From the NCBI GenBank assembly GCA_030704615.1, contig CM060731.1, forward strand, positions 93,288,756-93,352,755: a DNA stretch of 64,000 nt. Direction: 5' to 3'. Both the position numbers and the translations under genes were made by a program. The notes under the pieces were generated by a model, which was not told the DNA's origin, made no database searches, and saw only the letters and a program-made list of their open reading frames with translations. This stretch comes from Takakia lepidozioides. Taxonomy: Eukaryota; Streptophyta; Takakiopsida; Takakiales; Takakiaceae. Shown here piece after piece: positions 34,307 to 44,883 of this stretch. Position 1 is the stretch's first letter. Every line of letters begins with the position of its first letter.

Positions 34307-35984
34307 CTAAACGTCACTGGGACCCATTATGCATTGATGAATGCACGTGTCTCGTTGAGGATCACAAAACATCCTGTGAATGTAGATGTAGTAAAGATGT
34401 TTGCATGGGACAAATTTACCTCTCTTTCCAATGGAGCTGTTTATTGTGTTGTCGAAGTCTGGGCATATGCAATTAGGAAAATTCCCAATAGTAATCTCAT
34501 AAGTCCTGTCATGAAGAACCAATCCCGAAGTCACTATACTGTACACCCGCCCATAGCCTAGAGGGGGGACATTCACAATTTGGGTAACCCGACACTGCAG
34601 GGTTCTTGCAGACTCAATTTTGCACTGGTTATCTGCACCTGCCTCAACACGACGAACCGGTTTTCCATTCCTTTTCGTTGGCCAGTCGTTCCCATGTGGT
34701 GGACGTGCAGGGAATGCGGATGGCGTACCCACGAGATGATGTTGGTGTTAGGACTATTGGGCCTCTTGGAAGTCGAAACCCTGCATCCTCCAGCATGTCA
34801 ATCTCTTGTTTGGAGAGAGATGTTCCGACCTTGACTGGCCAGACGACAGGGATGGTAGGCTTGCTGATGACTGAATCCCGACAAGTCCCCATCACACAAC
34901 GCTGAATGTCATCGGGGCAGAACCAGAACTTGTGAGGTCTAGACTCCCGCGCTGAGTAATATTTGAACAAACCTGTGAATGTCGGTGTTGGAGTCCCGTC
35001 AGCGCCTCTGCAAATCTTACTTGTGCACTTCACAAAAGACAGGGCCCTGATAGCAGAACAACCAACTTTCGATCCTTTCGGAGTCCGTTCTATGTGCCAC
35101 ATTGCATCACCACAATCGGTCTCTTCAACCGGCAGCAGCGTCCGTCCTTCTCCCCGTGCCGGAGCTGTGGCATATGTTGCATCGAAATTTGCAGAACAAC
35201 ATGCACCCACAGATGGAGTAGTACATCCGAAATTGGGTGGCACAGGCACACGAGGTATGGAGAAATTATCTCTATCATGCCGATAGGAGTCACCCACCGA
35301 TCCTGGAGGGGTGTCTAGTTTGCGCTTGCATGATCCGAATCTCTCATCACCTTCCAGATGTGGGAGCCTGGACTGCAAAGATGTTCCAATGTGTACTCGT
35401 TAACAGCCCGCGCCATTTTTGCAGGATGCTTGCATCTGTTTGTAGCCCTGAGCAGCATCTGCCTTGTCCGGCCCCTCACCAGCACCCCGTCCCCTGAGGA
35501 AGTCTCGGTACTTTGTTTGTTGCGAAAGAGCGCGGATAAGGTCATCTGCAGTTGCAACGTAAAGGTTCCGACCATTCTTACTTGATTGCGCCATCCACAT
35601 ACTATAAACAGTCTCCGCGAGATTGCAGGATGGCATATCCGCAATGTCTTTCAGTGACATATTCTGCAGGTAAATGCCACACACATGCCACTATTATGTG
35701 GAGCAGCATTTGAACTGGACTGGACGGCATGGCCGCTGGTGCACACACCCCCATATACATAAGAAGAATTGAAAATCATGGTAGTATAACTCAAACTTAC
35801 AGCGCTCATGAAGGCACCCCACTGTCTGTATCTGAAGTGCCAAAAGCTCAACCAGTCTTCTAGCTCTTTGATTCCCTCCATACTCGCTGCCTCAGAGGAG
35901 TATCACCATGCTCTGATAGTCTGAAACATGGCATTTGCTTCCCTTTCTGTGGTGGCATCTTTGTATAGATGGCATAGTTGCAGG
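34307..35984 (-). pseudogene. MULE/SWIM transposase, C-terminal half (copy B), split from copy D
   Basis: On the minus strand it runs from LQLCHLYKDAT (about 35980) through LEDWLSFWHFRYRQWGAF, an intron at about 35664-35800 (GTAAGT...CTGCAG), ADMPSCNLAETVYSMW, a basic linker and FWFCPDDIQRCVMG. It ends in a SWIM finger: YEITIGNFPNCICPD, then FVPCKHLYYIYIHR (CxC...CxH). Several frame changes and a stop (about 35905) mark decay. Its N-terminal half is copy D at 51474-53324, on the other side of the 15.5-kb insertion. Confidence 0.82.
35977..35984 (+). repeat. Left target-site duplication (GTTGCAGG)
   Basis: Identical to 51474-51481. On the coding (minus) strand the duplicated CCTGCAAC sits inside the transposase codons for Leu-Gln, and both flanks read on in the expected alignment with copies A and C. 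Confidence 0.8.
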
Positions 35985-36050
35985 GGGGGCTGCTATTTCA
36001 TGAGCCATGAGCCATGAGCGGCATGAGCCATGAGCAGAGTCGTAAGTGTG
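35985..36050 (+). repeat. Left terminal inverted repeat with GAGCCATGAGC clusters
   Basis: CTATTTCATGAGCCATGAGC is followed by more GAGC-CATGAGC units, then AGAGTCGTAAGTGTG. Nearly the same sequence recurs at 59190 in plus orientation, and inverted at 51408-51473 and 56735-56783. These are therefore four ends of one element family in this window. Confidence 0.85.
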
Positions 36051-36358
36051 GAAAAAAACATGAGCAGCACTATTTTCCGGAAATGAGTGTCCGCGGGAAT
36101 AGGGTTTAGGGTGCCACGGTCATAGGGGGAGAAGGACCTCCCGATGAAGGAGGTTCGGCAATGTTATTTAGAATTATATATTGAAAGGCAATGTTTCGCG
36201 AATGGTAGGGTGGTACTGCTCTGTACAATGGGGGCCCATTTCAGCCTACCAGCCATTTGCAAAATTCACCCACACTCCCAATCCCAAACGAAATGAGCAA
36301 TGACGCATTCTCGGAACGATGGACACAGAATAGAATAAAAAGAGGGCACAATGAGGTT

Positions 36359-36364
36359 TTTATT
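36359..36364 (-). terminator. Polyadenylation signal AATAAA for the minus small gene
   Basis: GATCAATAAAA on the minus strand, about 85 bp past the stop codon of the gene at 36448-37011. It is kept in the terminal fragments at 56296-56783 and 59190-59645. Confidence 0.6.
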
Positions 36365-36447
36365 GATCCACATGAATTGCATTTGAAGCACGTCTACTGT
36401 GCTGATTGTGCCATCAAATCTTGAGCCCTGTGCCTACTGAATACAAG

Positions 36448-37011
36448 TCACGTTGTCAATGGGACTTCGACTGCTCTCAGAACTAGCTCATGAGTCATGG
36501 GGCTCCTCCATGTAAAGTCGATTGCAGCCGTTGTACCGCCCCTAGTGATGTTCACCACAATGTCCTGCCCTTCAATCATACCACCATCGAATATGGAAAT
36601 CTTCACGTTTTCGTCGTCCACACCAATGCGAATGTCCCCATACAATGGAGAAGAGGAGCGCACTCCTCGAGGAGAATAGGTCTCTCCGATAGAGTCCACC
36701 CACGTCCAGTGGCAGCAGTTCCACCGCAACAGCATAGCAGTGCGCCTTCTTCTGCATGGGTGACCGTCGTAACTGGGAAAATCGGAATCGAGGATGCGCA
36801 GGAGCCACGGACTCCTCAGACCAAGATCGTCACCCCGCTCGAAGGCGTAGTGGCCTACGATATACTCAAAAGCCACCAATGTTTCCACAATCGAACCAGT
36901 ATCTTCTGTGTAATCTGTGTACCAGATAACAATGTCTCCCGATGTGGCCGAATACATTGCATAATCGATGCCTCCAAAGGGGCAGTCATCCCGGTTCCGG
37001 AAGCACGGCAT
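36448..37011 (-). CDS. Element-borne protein of unknown function, small-gene family member 1
   Basis: 187 aa from MPCFRNRDDCPFGG to EVPLTT. I prefer this start over an in-frame one at 37278 because all paralogues begin M(P/A)CR at this point. Conserved features shared with 37561-38139: PC-x3/4-N-x2-DCP near the N-terminus, SGDIVIW, a YxFERG block, PWxLxIxDxDxPS, RTAxLxRWNCCxW with an invariant Cys pair, YGDIR, then a C-terminal half rich in Gly and Asp (FDGGMIEGQDIVV) ending HELVLRAVEVP. No signal peptide or membrane segment is seen. I do not recognise the fold. The spaced Cys and Trp suggest a compact metal- or nucleic-acid-binding domain, but that is a guess. It is transcribed away from its sister gene. 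Confidence 0.7.
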   Translation of the reverse strand: MPCFRNRDDCPFGGIDYAMYSATSGDIVIWYTDYTEDTGSIVETLVAFEYIVGHYAFERGDDLGLRSPWLLRILDSDFPSYDGHPCRRRRTAMLLRWNCCHWTWVDSIGETYSPRGVRSSSPLYGDIRIGVDDENVKISIFDGGMIEGQDIVVNITRGGTTAAIDFTWRSPMTHELVLRAVEVPLTT

Positions 37012-37560
37012 CCTTGCAAAGGAGGACCTGAGGACGACTTGGATGCCGATGACCTTGCGGACAGCTACGAAGCCCTTAGATTTTGGAAATGATACGAAGC
37101 GGAAGAGCAGTCCGGCCTCCAATAATGGAGCATCTGGGTCACACGTACCCACCGACGGAGGTGGAACGTGTTCATCACGGCAGCGGTGGATGAAGCCATA
37201 CATCTTTCTCATCAACAAGTTATAGTTTGAGATCTGCCACCGAAGTCCATCCCCCCGGATGGAAATTCGGCGCCGCATTTACATCGAAGAGGGGATGGAC
37301 TTCGTCGTGTCCAGTGGCTATCGGCCCACCTGGTAGTGACTGCCCATAGTTTGCATGGCAGGGTAGGAAACAGAAACGGCTACATTTATGCAGCAGCCAA
37401 TCTTCATCGGTCCAGGATCCTGTAGGGGGAAATTTAAATGTGCCCTGGAGTGTTTGTGAGGAATTGCAGCGTTAGCTTGAACTTTTTCCAGCCACCGCGC
37501 TGCTCCTCCTCCATCCGGGAGCTGCTGTCATTGAGCGTACTCCGCTACTCTTTTTCAAGG
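37012..37560. promoter_or_regulatory. Shared 5' region of a divergent gene pair
   Basis: About 550 bp between two outward-facing start codons of paralogous genes, so probably a bidirectional promoter. At about 37258-37278 it contains one palindrome of the satellite type (CGGATGGAAATTCGGCGCCG then CATTTA), a hybrid between the 22-bp palindromes of this element and the 96-bp satellite at 57.6-59.2 kb. The same arrangement recurs at 60208-60759. Confidence 0.5.
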
Positions 37561-38139
37561 ATGCCGTGCCGCCGAAATCCAGCCGACTGCCCTTATCATG
37601 GCCACGATTATGCTATGTTCAAACCAGAATCAGGAGACATCATTGTCTGGCTCTCTGTTTTCACAGACGCTGCTGGAATCAAGCAAGAGTCTTTGCGCGC
37701 AATGGAGTATCTGGAGGGCTATTACCGCTTTGAGCGAGGTGAGGGCGAGGGTCAATGCGGTCCGTGGGTCCTGAAAATTGTTGACCTCGATATACCAAGC
37801 TGGAAAGGGATGCCGGACAGATCACGCACGGCCTCGCTTTGGCGCTGGAACTGCTGCCAGTGGACCAGGGAGGACGGCACCGGGGAAAACTATATACGTG
37901 CAGATCACTCCGCTCTTCCAGTGTATGGAGACATTCGGCTGCGTTGCGAAGACGAATCGCACGGGCACATGAGGCCCACAGTGACCTTGTCAATGTATGA
38001 TGGTGGTATCATTGATGGACATGACATTGTCGTCGGCTTCAGCAAGGGCAGCAGAACGACCGAATTGCAGTTTACCTCGAGGTGCCGCAGCAGTGATGAG
38101 CTTGTTTTGAGGGGTATCGAAGTTCCGTCGACTTGGTGA
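37561..38139 (+). CDS. Element-borne protein of unknown function, small-gene family member 2
   Basis: 192 aa from MPCRRNPADCPYHGHDYAMF to GIEVPSTW. It is a paralogue of the minus-strand gene 550 bp away: the same PC-x-R-N-x2-DCP start, SGDIIVWLS, YYRFERGEG, PWVLKIVDLDIPSW, SLWRWNCCQWT, YGDIRLRCEDES, YDGGIIDGHDIVVGF and DELVLRGIEVP. An upstream in-frame ATG (37438) would add 41 residues with no counterpart in the paralogues. Facing pairs of diverged paralogues in one mobile element suggest a heteromeric pair, which is inference only. AATAAA lies 70 bp after the stop (38209-38214). Confidence 0.72.
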   Translation: MPCRRNPADCPYHGHDYAMFKPESGDIIVWLSVFTDAAGIKQESLRAMEYLEGYYRFERGEGEGQCGPWVLKIVDLDIPSWKGMPDRSRTASLWRWNCCQWTREDGTGENYIRADHSALPVYGDIRLRCEDESHGHMRPTVTLSMYDGGIIDGHDIVVGFSKGSRTTELQFTSRCRSSDELVLRGIEVPSTW

Positions 38140-38208
38140 AGCCCATGTAGAAGGAGGAAGGGCTTAGTTTTGTCTGCAGTTGGTAAATGTGAGACATCGT
38201 GTCCGATC

Positions 38209-38214
38209 AATAAA
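38209..38214 (+). terminator. Polyadenylation signal AATAAA for the plus small gene
   Basis: GATCAATAAACCC, 70 bp beyond the stop codon at 38139. The same GATCAATAAA context occurs at the minus-strand sister gene. Confidence 0.6.
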
Positions 38215-38396
38215 CCCATCGTACCTCACTTCTGTATGATTGTGTTTCATTGTGTTGAATAACTGTCGGAATTGGCCCACTGTTTACAATTTGATGTCTC
38301 ATTTCTACAATGTGTCTGTCCGGATGAATATAGCAGAGTAACCGTTATGTGAGTGATGTGTCAAGAATATACCAGAGTAACGCCATGTCGGACATT

Positions 38397-39192
38397 GAAA
38401 TGCGGCACCGCATTTCCATGTCGGCATCGAAATGTGGCGCCGCATTACCATGTCGGCATCGAAATGCGGCGCCGCATTTCCATGTCGGGATCGAAATGCG
38501 GTGCCGCATTTCCATGTCCGACAAGAAAATGCGGTGCATCATCTCCGTCCAGGTACACGAAATACCAACACGGGTCTATAAATTGATCAGAAAACGAGGT
38601 TGGCATTGCAAATGCGGCGACGCATTTCCAGCTTGGCAATGGAAACTTCTTTTTGGACAAGGGAATGCGGTGCCGCATTTCCGTACAACACTTCGAAAAG
38701 TGTGACATTTCCGACCAGCGCGATGGAATGCGTTACCGCATTTCCGAGAGAGGGTCTGCAAATGGACAAATTGCGATGTCCGTTCTGGAAATGCGGCGCC
38801 GCATTTCCATGTCCGTCATCGACTTTTTTTTACAATGGAATGCGGTGCCAATTTTTTGCTGATGGGCCTGCAGTTCGAACAACGACCATCCCCAATACTG
38901 AAATGCGGCACCGCATTTTCAATCCCGCCATCTCGACCTCCTTGCTCGACCTCGTTGTTCGACCTCTGTAAGCGTGGTGGCATCCATGCGATGAGCGGGA
39001 GAGGCCAAAACTGGCGTGTGGACAAAGGAAATTTTGGAAATGCGGCACCGCATTTCCAATTCAGATTACTTTTTACTATGCCAACATTGAAATGGAAAAT
39101 TTAGTCCCTCCCCTGTTTTGGAAATGCGGTGCCGCATTTCCAAAAGAGGTTCTTAGAGTTCCCCTGTTTTGGAAATGCGGTGCCCCATTTCT
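38397..39192. repeat. Palindrome array 1 (core GAAATGCGGYRCCGCATTTC)
   Basis: About 14 copies of a 20-22-bp palindrome. The first four or five (38397, 38429, 38461, 38493 and a degraded one at 38525) are spaced exactly 32 bp apart with the spacer ATGTCGGCATC. Later ones (about 38610, 38662, 38725, 38788, 38837, 38900, 39038, 39121 and 39172) are less regular. The central dinucleotide varies (CG, TG, CA, TA) while the arms are kept. No gene is seen in the array. Confidence 0.9.
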
Positions 39193-39328
39193 GATTTTGG
39201 GAGCGTCGTGGTTTGGGCGATTGTGTGGCTGGAATGCACACTGGAGAGGGGTCACGAATGTCGGGCAGAATTTCCTTTATATACTCTGGAAGAGAATTTA
39301 CATTTACAGAGACTTCATTAAAATTCTA

Positions 39329-42300
39329 TTAATCTTGAAAATCATCCGAATCCTCATCCTGTTCTAGACTGTCCTGCTCATCCTCCACCCCCTCAGTGCC
39401 TCTCTCATCTCCAGTGGACTGCTCGTTGGCCAGGCTTTCGAAAATCCCATCTTCCCCTTGCGGAACTGTCCATCTCACCTCCGTTGGGTCGTCTTCCTCC
39501 CTGTCTGCGTCGCTCTCATCCGCTGAATCACATATGTACTTTCGTACCCGTCTACCTGTCTGAGCTGCTGCCAACTCTTTCCTTATCCTTCTGTCCTCCC
39601 TAGCCCTCTCCAAAATCTGCTCTACTTTACTGGGATTCTCACTTCTTCTAATCGCTGTATTTGCGAGTTTAGCTGCATAACTAGGAAGGGAGTAGTCCCT
39701 CACCGGGCTCGTCATGAAATCGGCCCTCGCAAAGAACGGGACATTCTTCCTGGCAGGAAGTGTAGGCCCTACATGTTTCGACCCGGACCCTGCTATCCTG
39801 CACATGACAATCATCAACGAGACTAATGAGAACCACAGTCGGGAAATTCGTTTGACATAAATGACCCAGAAGGCTTTGCAAACTTACAATGTTTGCACTC
39901 ACTCGTATTCCGGGTTCTCCTCCGCATCAATGTCCACTGTGTCTTCCTCGGACTCCGACGAATCCGAGGAGACTTCCGCTCTGTCGGGAGCCTTCACATT
40001 CCGTTGCAGCCCCTCCAGATGGGATCCCCACACGGATGAATCCTCCTCGTAGGCAAAGAGGTGCCGGTCGGAAAACCGCCCAGCCCACATTGAGGCACCT
40101 GTTACAATGCCATCCACACATTACCACATGGCGCTTCAGATGTTGCGAACTACATCCTAACGAGAATTTGCAGAACAGCATAGATCAAGATTCTGCATAC
40201 CTGTCCCACAGATGAGGTCGAGCACTGTGCCCTCCACGTCTGTGCATGTCTCCATAATTGTCTGAATGAAGGCAGGGCTCCGAGTCCGTGAGTACCGCAG
40301 GGGTTCCGTTGAAGTGAGGCTATGAGGGAGAAGTTCCTTGGGAACGTTGTTGAACAGAACGTCGTAATCGAGTGGGTCGCAGTTCGGGTCAACCTTTCCT
40401 CCCTCCTTCCGGAAAGCAAAGGTGGAGTTCTCCTTCACAAAGCAGTATGCATCGAACTGCTTCGTCTGCATACACAGGGGGAAAACGATTAGAAACCGAA
40501 TGCGGCACCGCATTTGAAAACACCCAAGCAAATGAATGGACGAGTGCCAGTGTCGTAATCACCTTCTTCCCTTCCGACCGAAGGCCCAGTGTGTTGATGC
40601 ACGTCCACTTCTTTTTCAGAATCGGGACGGCGCTCTTGCGGGTCCACTTCGCAATTCCTGTCTGAGTGTTTTTTCCTCTGCTCGCCAGGACAACCACACA
40701 GCCTCTGTCGTCCAACACCATGCGGGCAAGCCCGAATCCTTTCTTCCAAAAGTCCTCCGAGTACCTGTTCCAAGATGGCAAAGCTTGCAGTCCTTCCACA
40801 GGCTCTCCGTCCGGAATATCCAAGATGATCATATCGCAAGACCACTCGGTGGCATTTCCGCCCCTCCTACAATCCTTGTCTGCACACACCCTCTCAAAGA
40901 ACGAGACCATATTCTGAAATCCTGGGGTGTCGGAAGGCTCTTCGGCAGTCGCCTTCTTCAGTGCTCTGCCCTTCAGACCCTCCATGGTCTTCAGGTATGC
41001 CAACTTGGCTGCCCGTCCATCCAAAGCCGCCAAGAAACTCTCATTTACACACTGGACTACAGTTTCGGGAGCCACTTTCGGCCTCTTCATTTCCACCGGC
41101 TCGAAAGGGTGCCCCCCTGGGGGGTTGAAGAGTGCCTTCTTTGCCGAGCCAGTTCTCGTGCCTCTGGTGACAACGGTGGGCACAGGGGAGGCAGCCTGCG
41201 TTTGGGGGGTGGGCTGGTTGCAAAGTCTCCATCGGAGTCCTCTTCCTCACCCTCTTCCTGAACAGGCTGTTTCTGCTTCTTCGTTTTGGCGGGTGTCACA
41301 ACAGCTGCTCCTTGCTGGCGAGTCCTCTTCTTCGACCCCTTCTGTTGGGCCTGCACAGCTGCATCCACCGTCTTTTGTGCCATCTCAGCTGCCTTTCTGG
41401 ATTCTTCCAGAGCAGCAGATTCCTTTGCCGACTTTGGCCCAGCAGGGACACGTCTTTCCTTTCTCTTCTCTTCTGCCAAGGCGTGCAGATCTTTCTCAGA
41501 CTCGTCAACAATACCGCCAGACATGTCCAGGTACCACGGGCATCCAACGAGATGCGCGGGATGCCATTGTTTCTGCATCTCGGGTGTGTAGACACAGCTT
41601 GGGCCCGCCACGGTCCAAGCCATGAAGAACGGGGGCTCTTGAGCCAGGGCCCCTGTCTGAAGGAGCACGTATTTCATATACCTGCAAGGCAGTCAGCATG
41701 CGTGAGCAAAACTTGAGACCAACCTACTGGCAGAGTGCCACCAAAAACATAAAATGCGAATGCGGTGCCGCATTTCCGAGACAAACCTCGTAACCAGGCT
41801 TCGCATACAAGGGCAGCTGTGCTTCACCTGTAAACAATTCGCATTGCAGCTTTCCCCGCTCCCTCCTGATGTGTAAACTCCACGCTCCTTCTTGCTGTCT
41901 GTAGCTCTCTGGCGAAAAGGTTGTCCTTGTACGCACATCTGAAACGTGTCACGTAGTCTTCCAATGTCTGTGTTCCATCCCATTTGACGTACAAGCCGAA
42001 CGAATTTGTGTGCATTACGACTTGCTCCTTCGCATTCGACATTACCTGCGATTCCCAAATCCATTGTCACGTAGCAGTTCAGGGAATTCATGTCAGAAAA
42101 GCAAATCTGGGGAAGTACCTTGAATTACCTGGAACCACCAAGTCATACGGTTGAGCCACACATCCACTGCAGGGTCGGAAACTTCCAGTGGAAAAGACCA
42201 CATTGTCCTTATGCTCTCGGATGCATTCCAGATCGACAGCCACCGTGTCTGCCATTTCCGATCCAATGTCAGGAGCTGGAAGAGAGTGGCTATTGCTAGG

Positions 42301-44539
42301 AAGGAACTTCAGTGCATTGAAACCTCACCTTCTCTTTCGCCTCCACACATGCCGTTGAGAGGTGATGCAGTTTCTCCAATTGCATGGTCGGCTGCATGGC
42401 CCGAGAATAGTGTTTTGCAATCTCGGGGATGAAGTCCTTTCCAAGTGCCGGATCTGCAATTGCCACCAGCTTCACAAGCTTTGACTTGTATTTGGTTCTG
42501 GACTTGACACCGGCTTCCTTCAAGTGCTCAGTCAATGACTGCAACGTTTTGACCTGCCCCTCACTTTCCATGAAGAAGCGTTTGGCATGGGCCAAATCCA
42601 GCTTGATGTTTGACTGCCAACAAAAACATGCAGAAGCGTTACATTCGATTCATGTGGAAAGATTACTGAAAATTGGGGAAGGATGAGCAGAGGGAAATTG
42701 GAGGACGACTTACTTCGTATATCACCTCCACCATTCCATCCATAGTGAGACGATACCATGTCCGGTCTGTTTTTGCAACGGCTTTCTGAATGAGCTCGGG
42801 CTCCAGCATTTCCGCAAACATCTGCGGATCAGTGAGACCAGTTTTCCTCACCCTGTACAGCATGTGTGCCATGTGGGTATGCACGTACGCATTTTCAGTG
42901 ACCCTGCAAGGCACACTCTCCAGTTCAGTACACGGAAGCACGGAAACAAACCAGAATGGAAACCGAAATGCGGCACCGCATTTCGAACGTGCTAGGGAGG
43001 GTATGAGTATCTTACGAGTTGAGGTCCGCCATGGCATTCTTGAGCAGGGAGGAGTCTGCCGCCTTCACCTTCAGGATGACACACTCCACCATGTAATGCC
43101 AGCCAATGTGCTTGGCATGGTTCTGCTTGATGTACTCCCACCAGGCGAGAAGTCGGTGATTCCCGTCCCACACAAAGAACATTTTACCCGACATATGGCC
43201 GAAGTCGGGATCACCCTTCAGCGTCGCCTCGAATTCGTGGTTGCGAGTGTGCCAGTGGGTATCCCACGTTGACAATTCATCGGCAGTGGGTCCACGAGTT
43301 TCGCCGTCCTCATTCTCAATGGAAACGTAAAACGCTGCCGATCCCAGACGGTACCCTTCTCGAAATGCGAACTTGAGCTTATCCACATCTCCGGGAAGGG
43401 CCTGCCTGACGATGGGAAGGGAGACCATGCGACAGAGTGGGATTCGAAGAGTCCGCTGGAATACCCTGCTGCCCAGAACTCTGCCAATGCTACTGTGTGT
43501 CTCCTCCAACATTTTATCCGCTGCACTTTTGAAATCCTCCGGAGACATGTCTGTAGGTGCCGGTAGTGGCTGAGCAGCTGGAGCATCCTCAACTGGAGCT
43601 GCACTCTGGGGCCTGTGTGCGGGCAATTCTGCCATTGCAGAGGCCTCCTCCGGGCCTGCTTGCTCATCGGTGGTGAGGTCTTGCTGCGAAAGTTGAGCGG
43701 CAGCACCCTCCTCCGGTACCAAATCGAGATCAACGGTCGATCCCATTGCCTTCGCTGCAGCAGAGTCGGCCCCAACATCTGCAGGCGGGAAATCCTCCAG
43801 GAACTGAGCTTCAGCTCGTGGAAGCGGTTTTGCGGGAGATTGTTCGCCCGTCGCCCTGATTGCCTTCTGCTTCCTCATCCTTGCAGGTGAAGGTGTCTGC
43901 TGCAATTGAATCTGTCTTCTACCCTGCTGCTTCATTCGCGTTGGGGGGGGTGAATCGGCCTGAGCCGGTTCAGAAGCCAGTAGAGGGACGGGCTGCTTCT
44001 TCTTCGACTTTGCTGGAGAAGGGCCCGACCCCTGCTGGCGATTCTCCATGACCGAAGAACGCGAGTCGATCTCTGGGACTTTGAACTTGCCCTTCGAAGA
44101 CGCGTCTTTGAATCGCAGAGGGCTAGGCCCGGCAGGAATACCCGCGCTCGGGGATCGGGTGGGTGTACGTGCTGCAGCTAGCTCCTCGGACTCTTCCTGC
44201 GGCTCTTCGGATTCCTGCGATCCCTCCAGCACGTCCACCTTTCCTGTTAGGCATGCAAACATGTTCTGCATTCAAGTCTCCTAGCATTCAGTCTAAGAAT
44301 TACAGAAGCAAAATGGGGGGTTCGGTGCTCGATCAGCTGCGCGCAGCCCGATCGCATGGAGCTCTCACTGGTGGCTGGGTTGCCTGAGTGGCCTGCTGCT
44401 CGGAGATGGCAATCTCCTCCTGTAGACGCATCTGCTTCCTCCCCTTCGGCATTGGCCTACGTCCGAAGTATAATTTCCGGAGCTTGCGACGAGGTCTCCT
44501 GGCTGGTGCACGAACTCCCCCCCTCTCAGGTTCGAGCAT
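39329..44539 (-). CDS. Spliced gene: ParB-like domain plus beta-class DNA methyltransferase (predicted)
   Basis: Exons (approximate): 44539-44369, 44265-43016, 42903-42714, 42613-42329, 42275-42129, about 42046-41790, 41681-40563, 40465-40201, 40098-39903, 39797-39329, mostly with clear GT/AG ends. Exon 2 has a long Ser/Pro/Lys-rich linker, then a ParB/sulfiredoxin-like domain (SLPIVRQALPGDVDKL, FFVWDGNHRLLAWWEYIKQN). Exon 7 has a basic, NLS-like region and CDMIILDIPDGEP, which is where DPPY would be in an amino-methyltransferase. Exons 8 and 9 join to give VLDLICGTGASMWAGRFSD then FAYEED, a good SAM-binding motif I. The order IV before I fits the beta class. The tail is acidic. Exon 6 and about 41200 need frame changes, so the gene may be damaged. 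A start at 44698 is possible. The DIPD motif is atypical, so activity is uncertain. Confidence 0.6.
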
Positions 44540-44879
44540 AAGAAGAACAGAGAGAGGGAAAAGGGCCAAAGAGTGCAGATGGAAAGAGCGCGAGAGGGGT
44601 GACTGAGGAGACACGACAAAAGTAGATGAAACGGCGGTGATGCACCACTTGGGTTCGAAAGGGTTGGACGAAAGTGTCTCCTCGGGAGTTTGCGTCATTA
44701 CGAAATTCGAATCGTTGAGGGTACGCCTGCCGTCCGAAAAACAAACATCATTATCGAACGGTCAGGCCGCGCCGCCTCATGCCCCTTCAGTCAGATAGAG
44801 TGCCGACATGTGCAGCAATTCCGTTGCTCCACGTGTTCACATTTCAAGGTATTTCCGTCCCAGCGTCTGATGAGTTGGA
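44540..44879. promoter_or_regulatory. Region upstream of the ParB-methyltransferase gene
   Basis: About 340 bp between the preferred start codon (44539) and the first palindrome of array 2. The frame stays open up to an ATG at 44698, but the encoded residues are low in coding character. If the gene starts at 44539, this is promoter and 5' UTR. Confidence 0.4.
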
Positions 44880-44883
44880 GCGA

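Noticed and set aside
39329-44539. Integrated giant-virus or phage segment as the source of ParB-methyltransferase
   Set aside because: Many short introns, terminal inverted repeats, a target duplication and a MULE transposase point to a DNA transposon. No capsid, polymerase or other virus core gene is present. A viral ancestry of the gene itself cannot be excluded.
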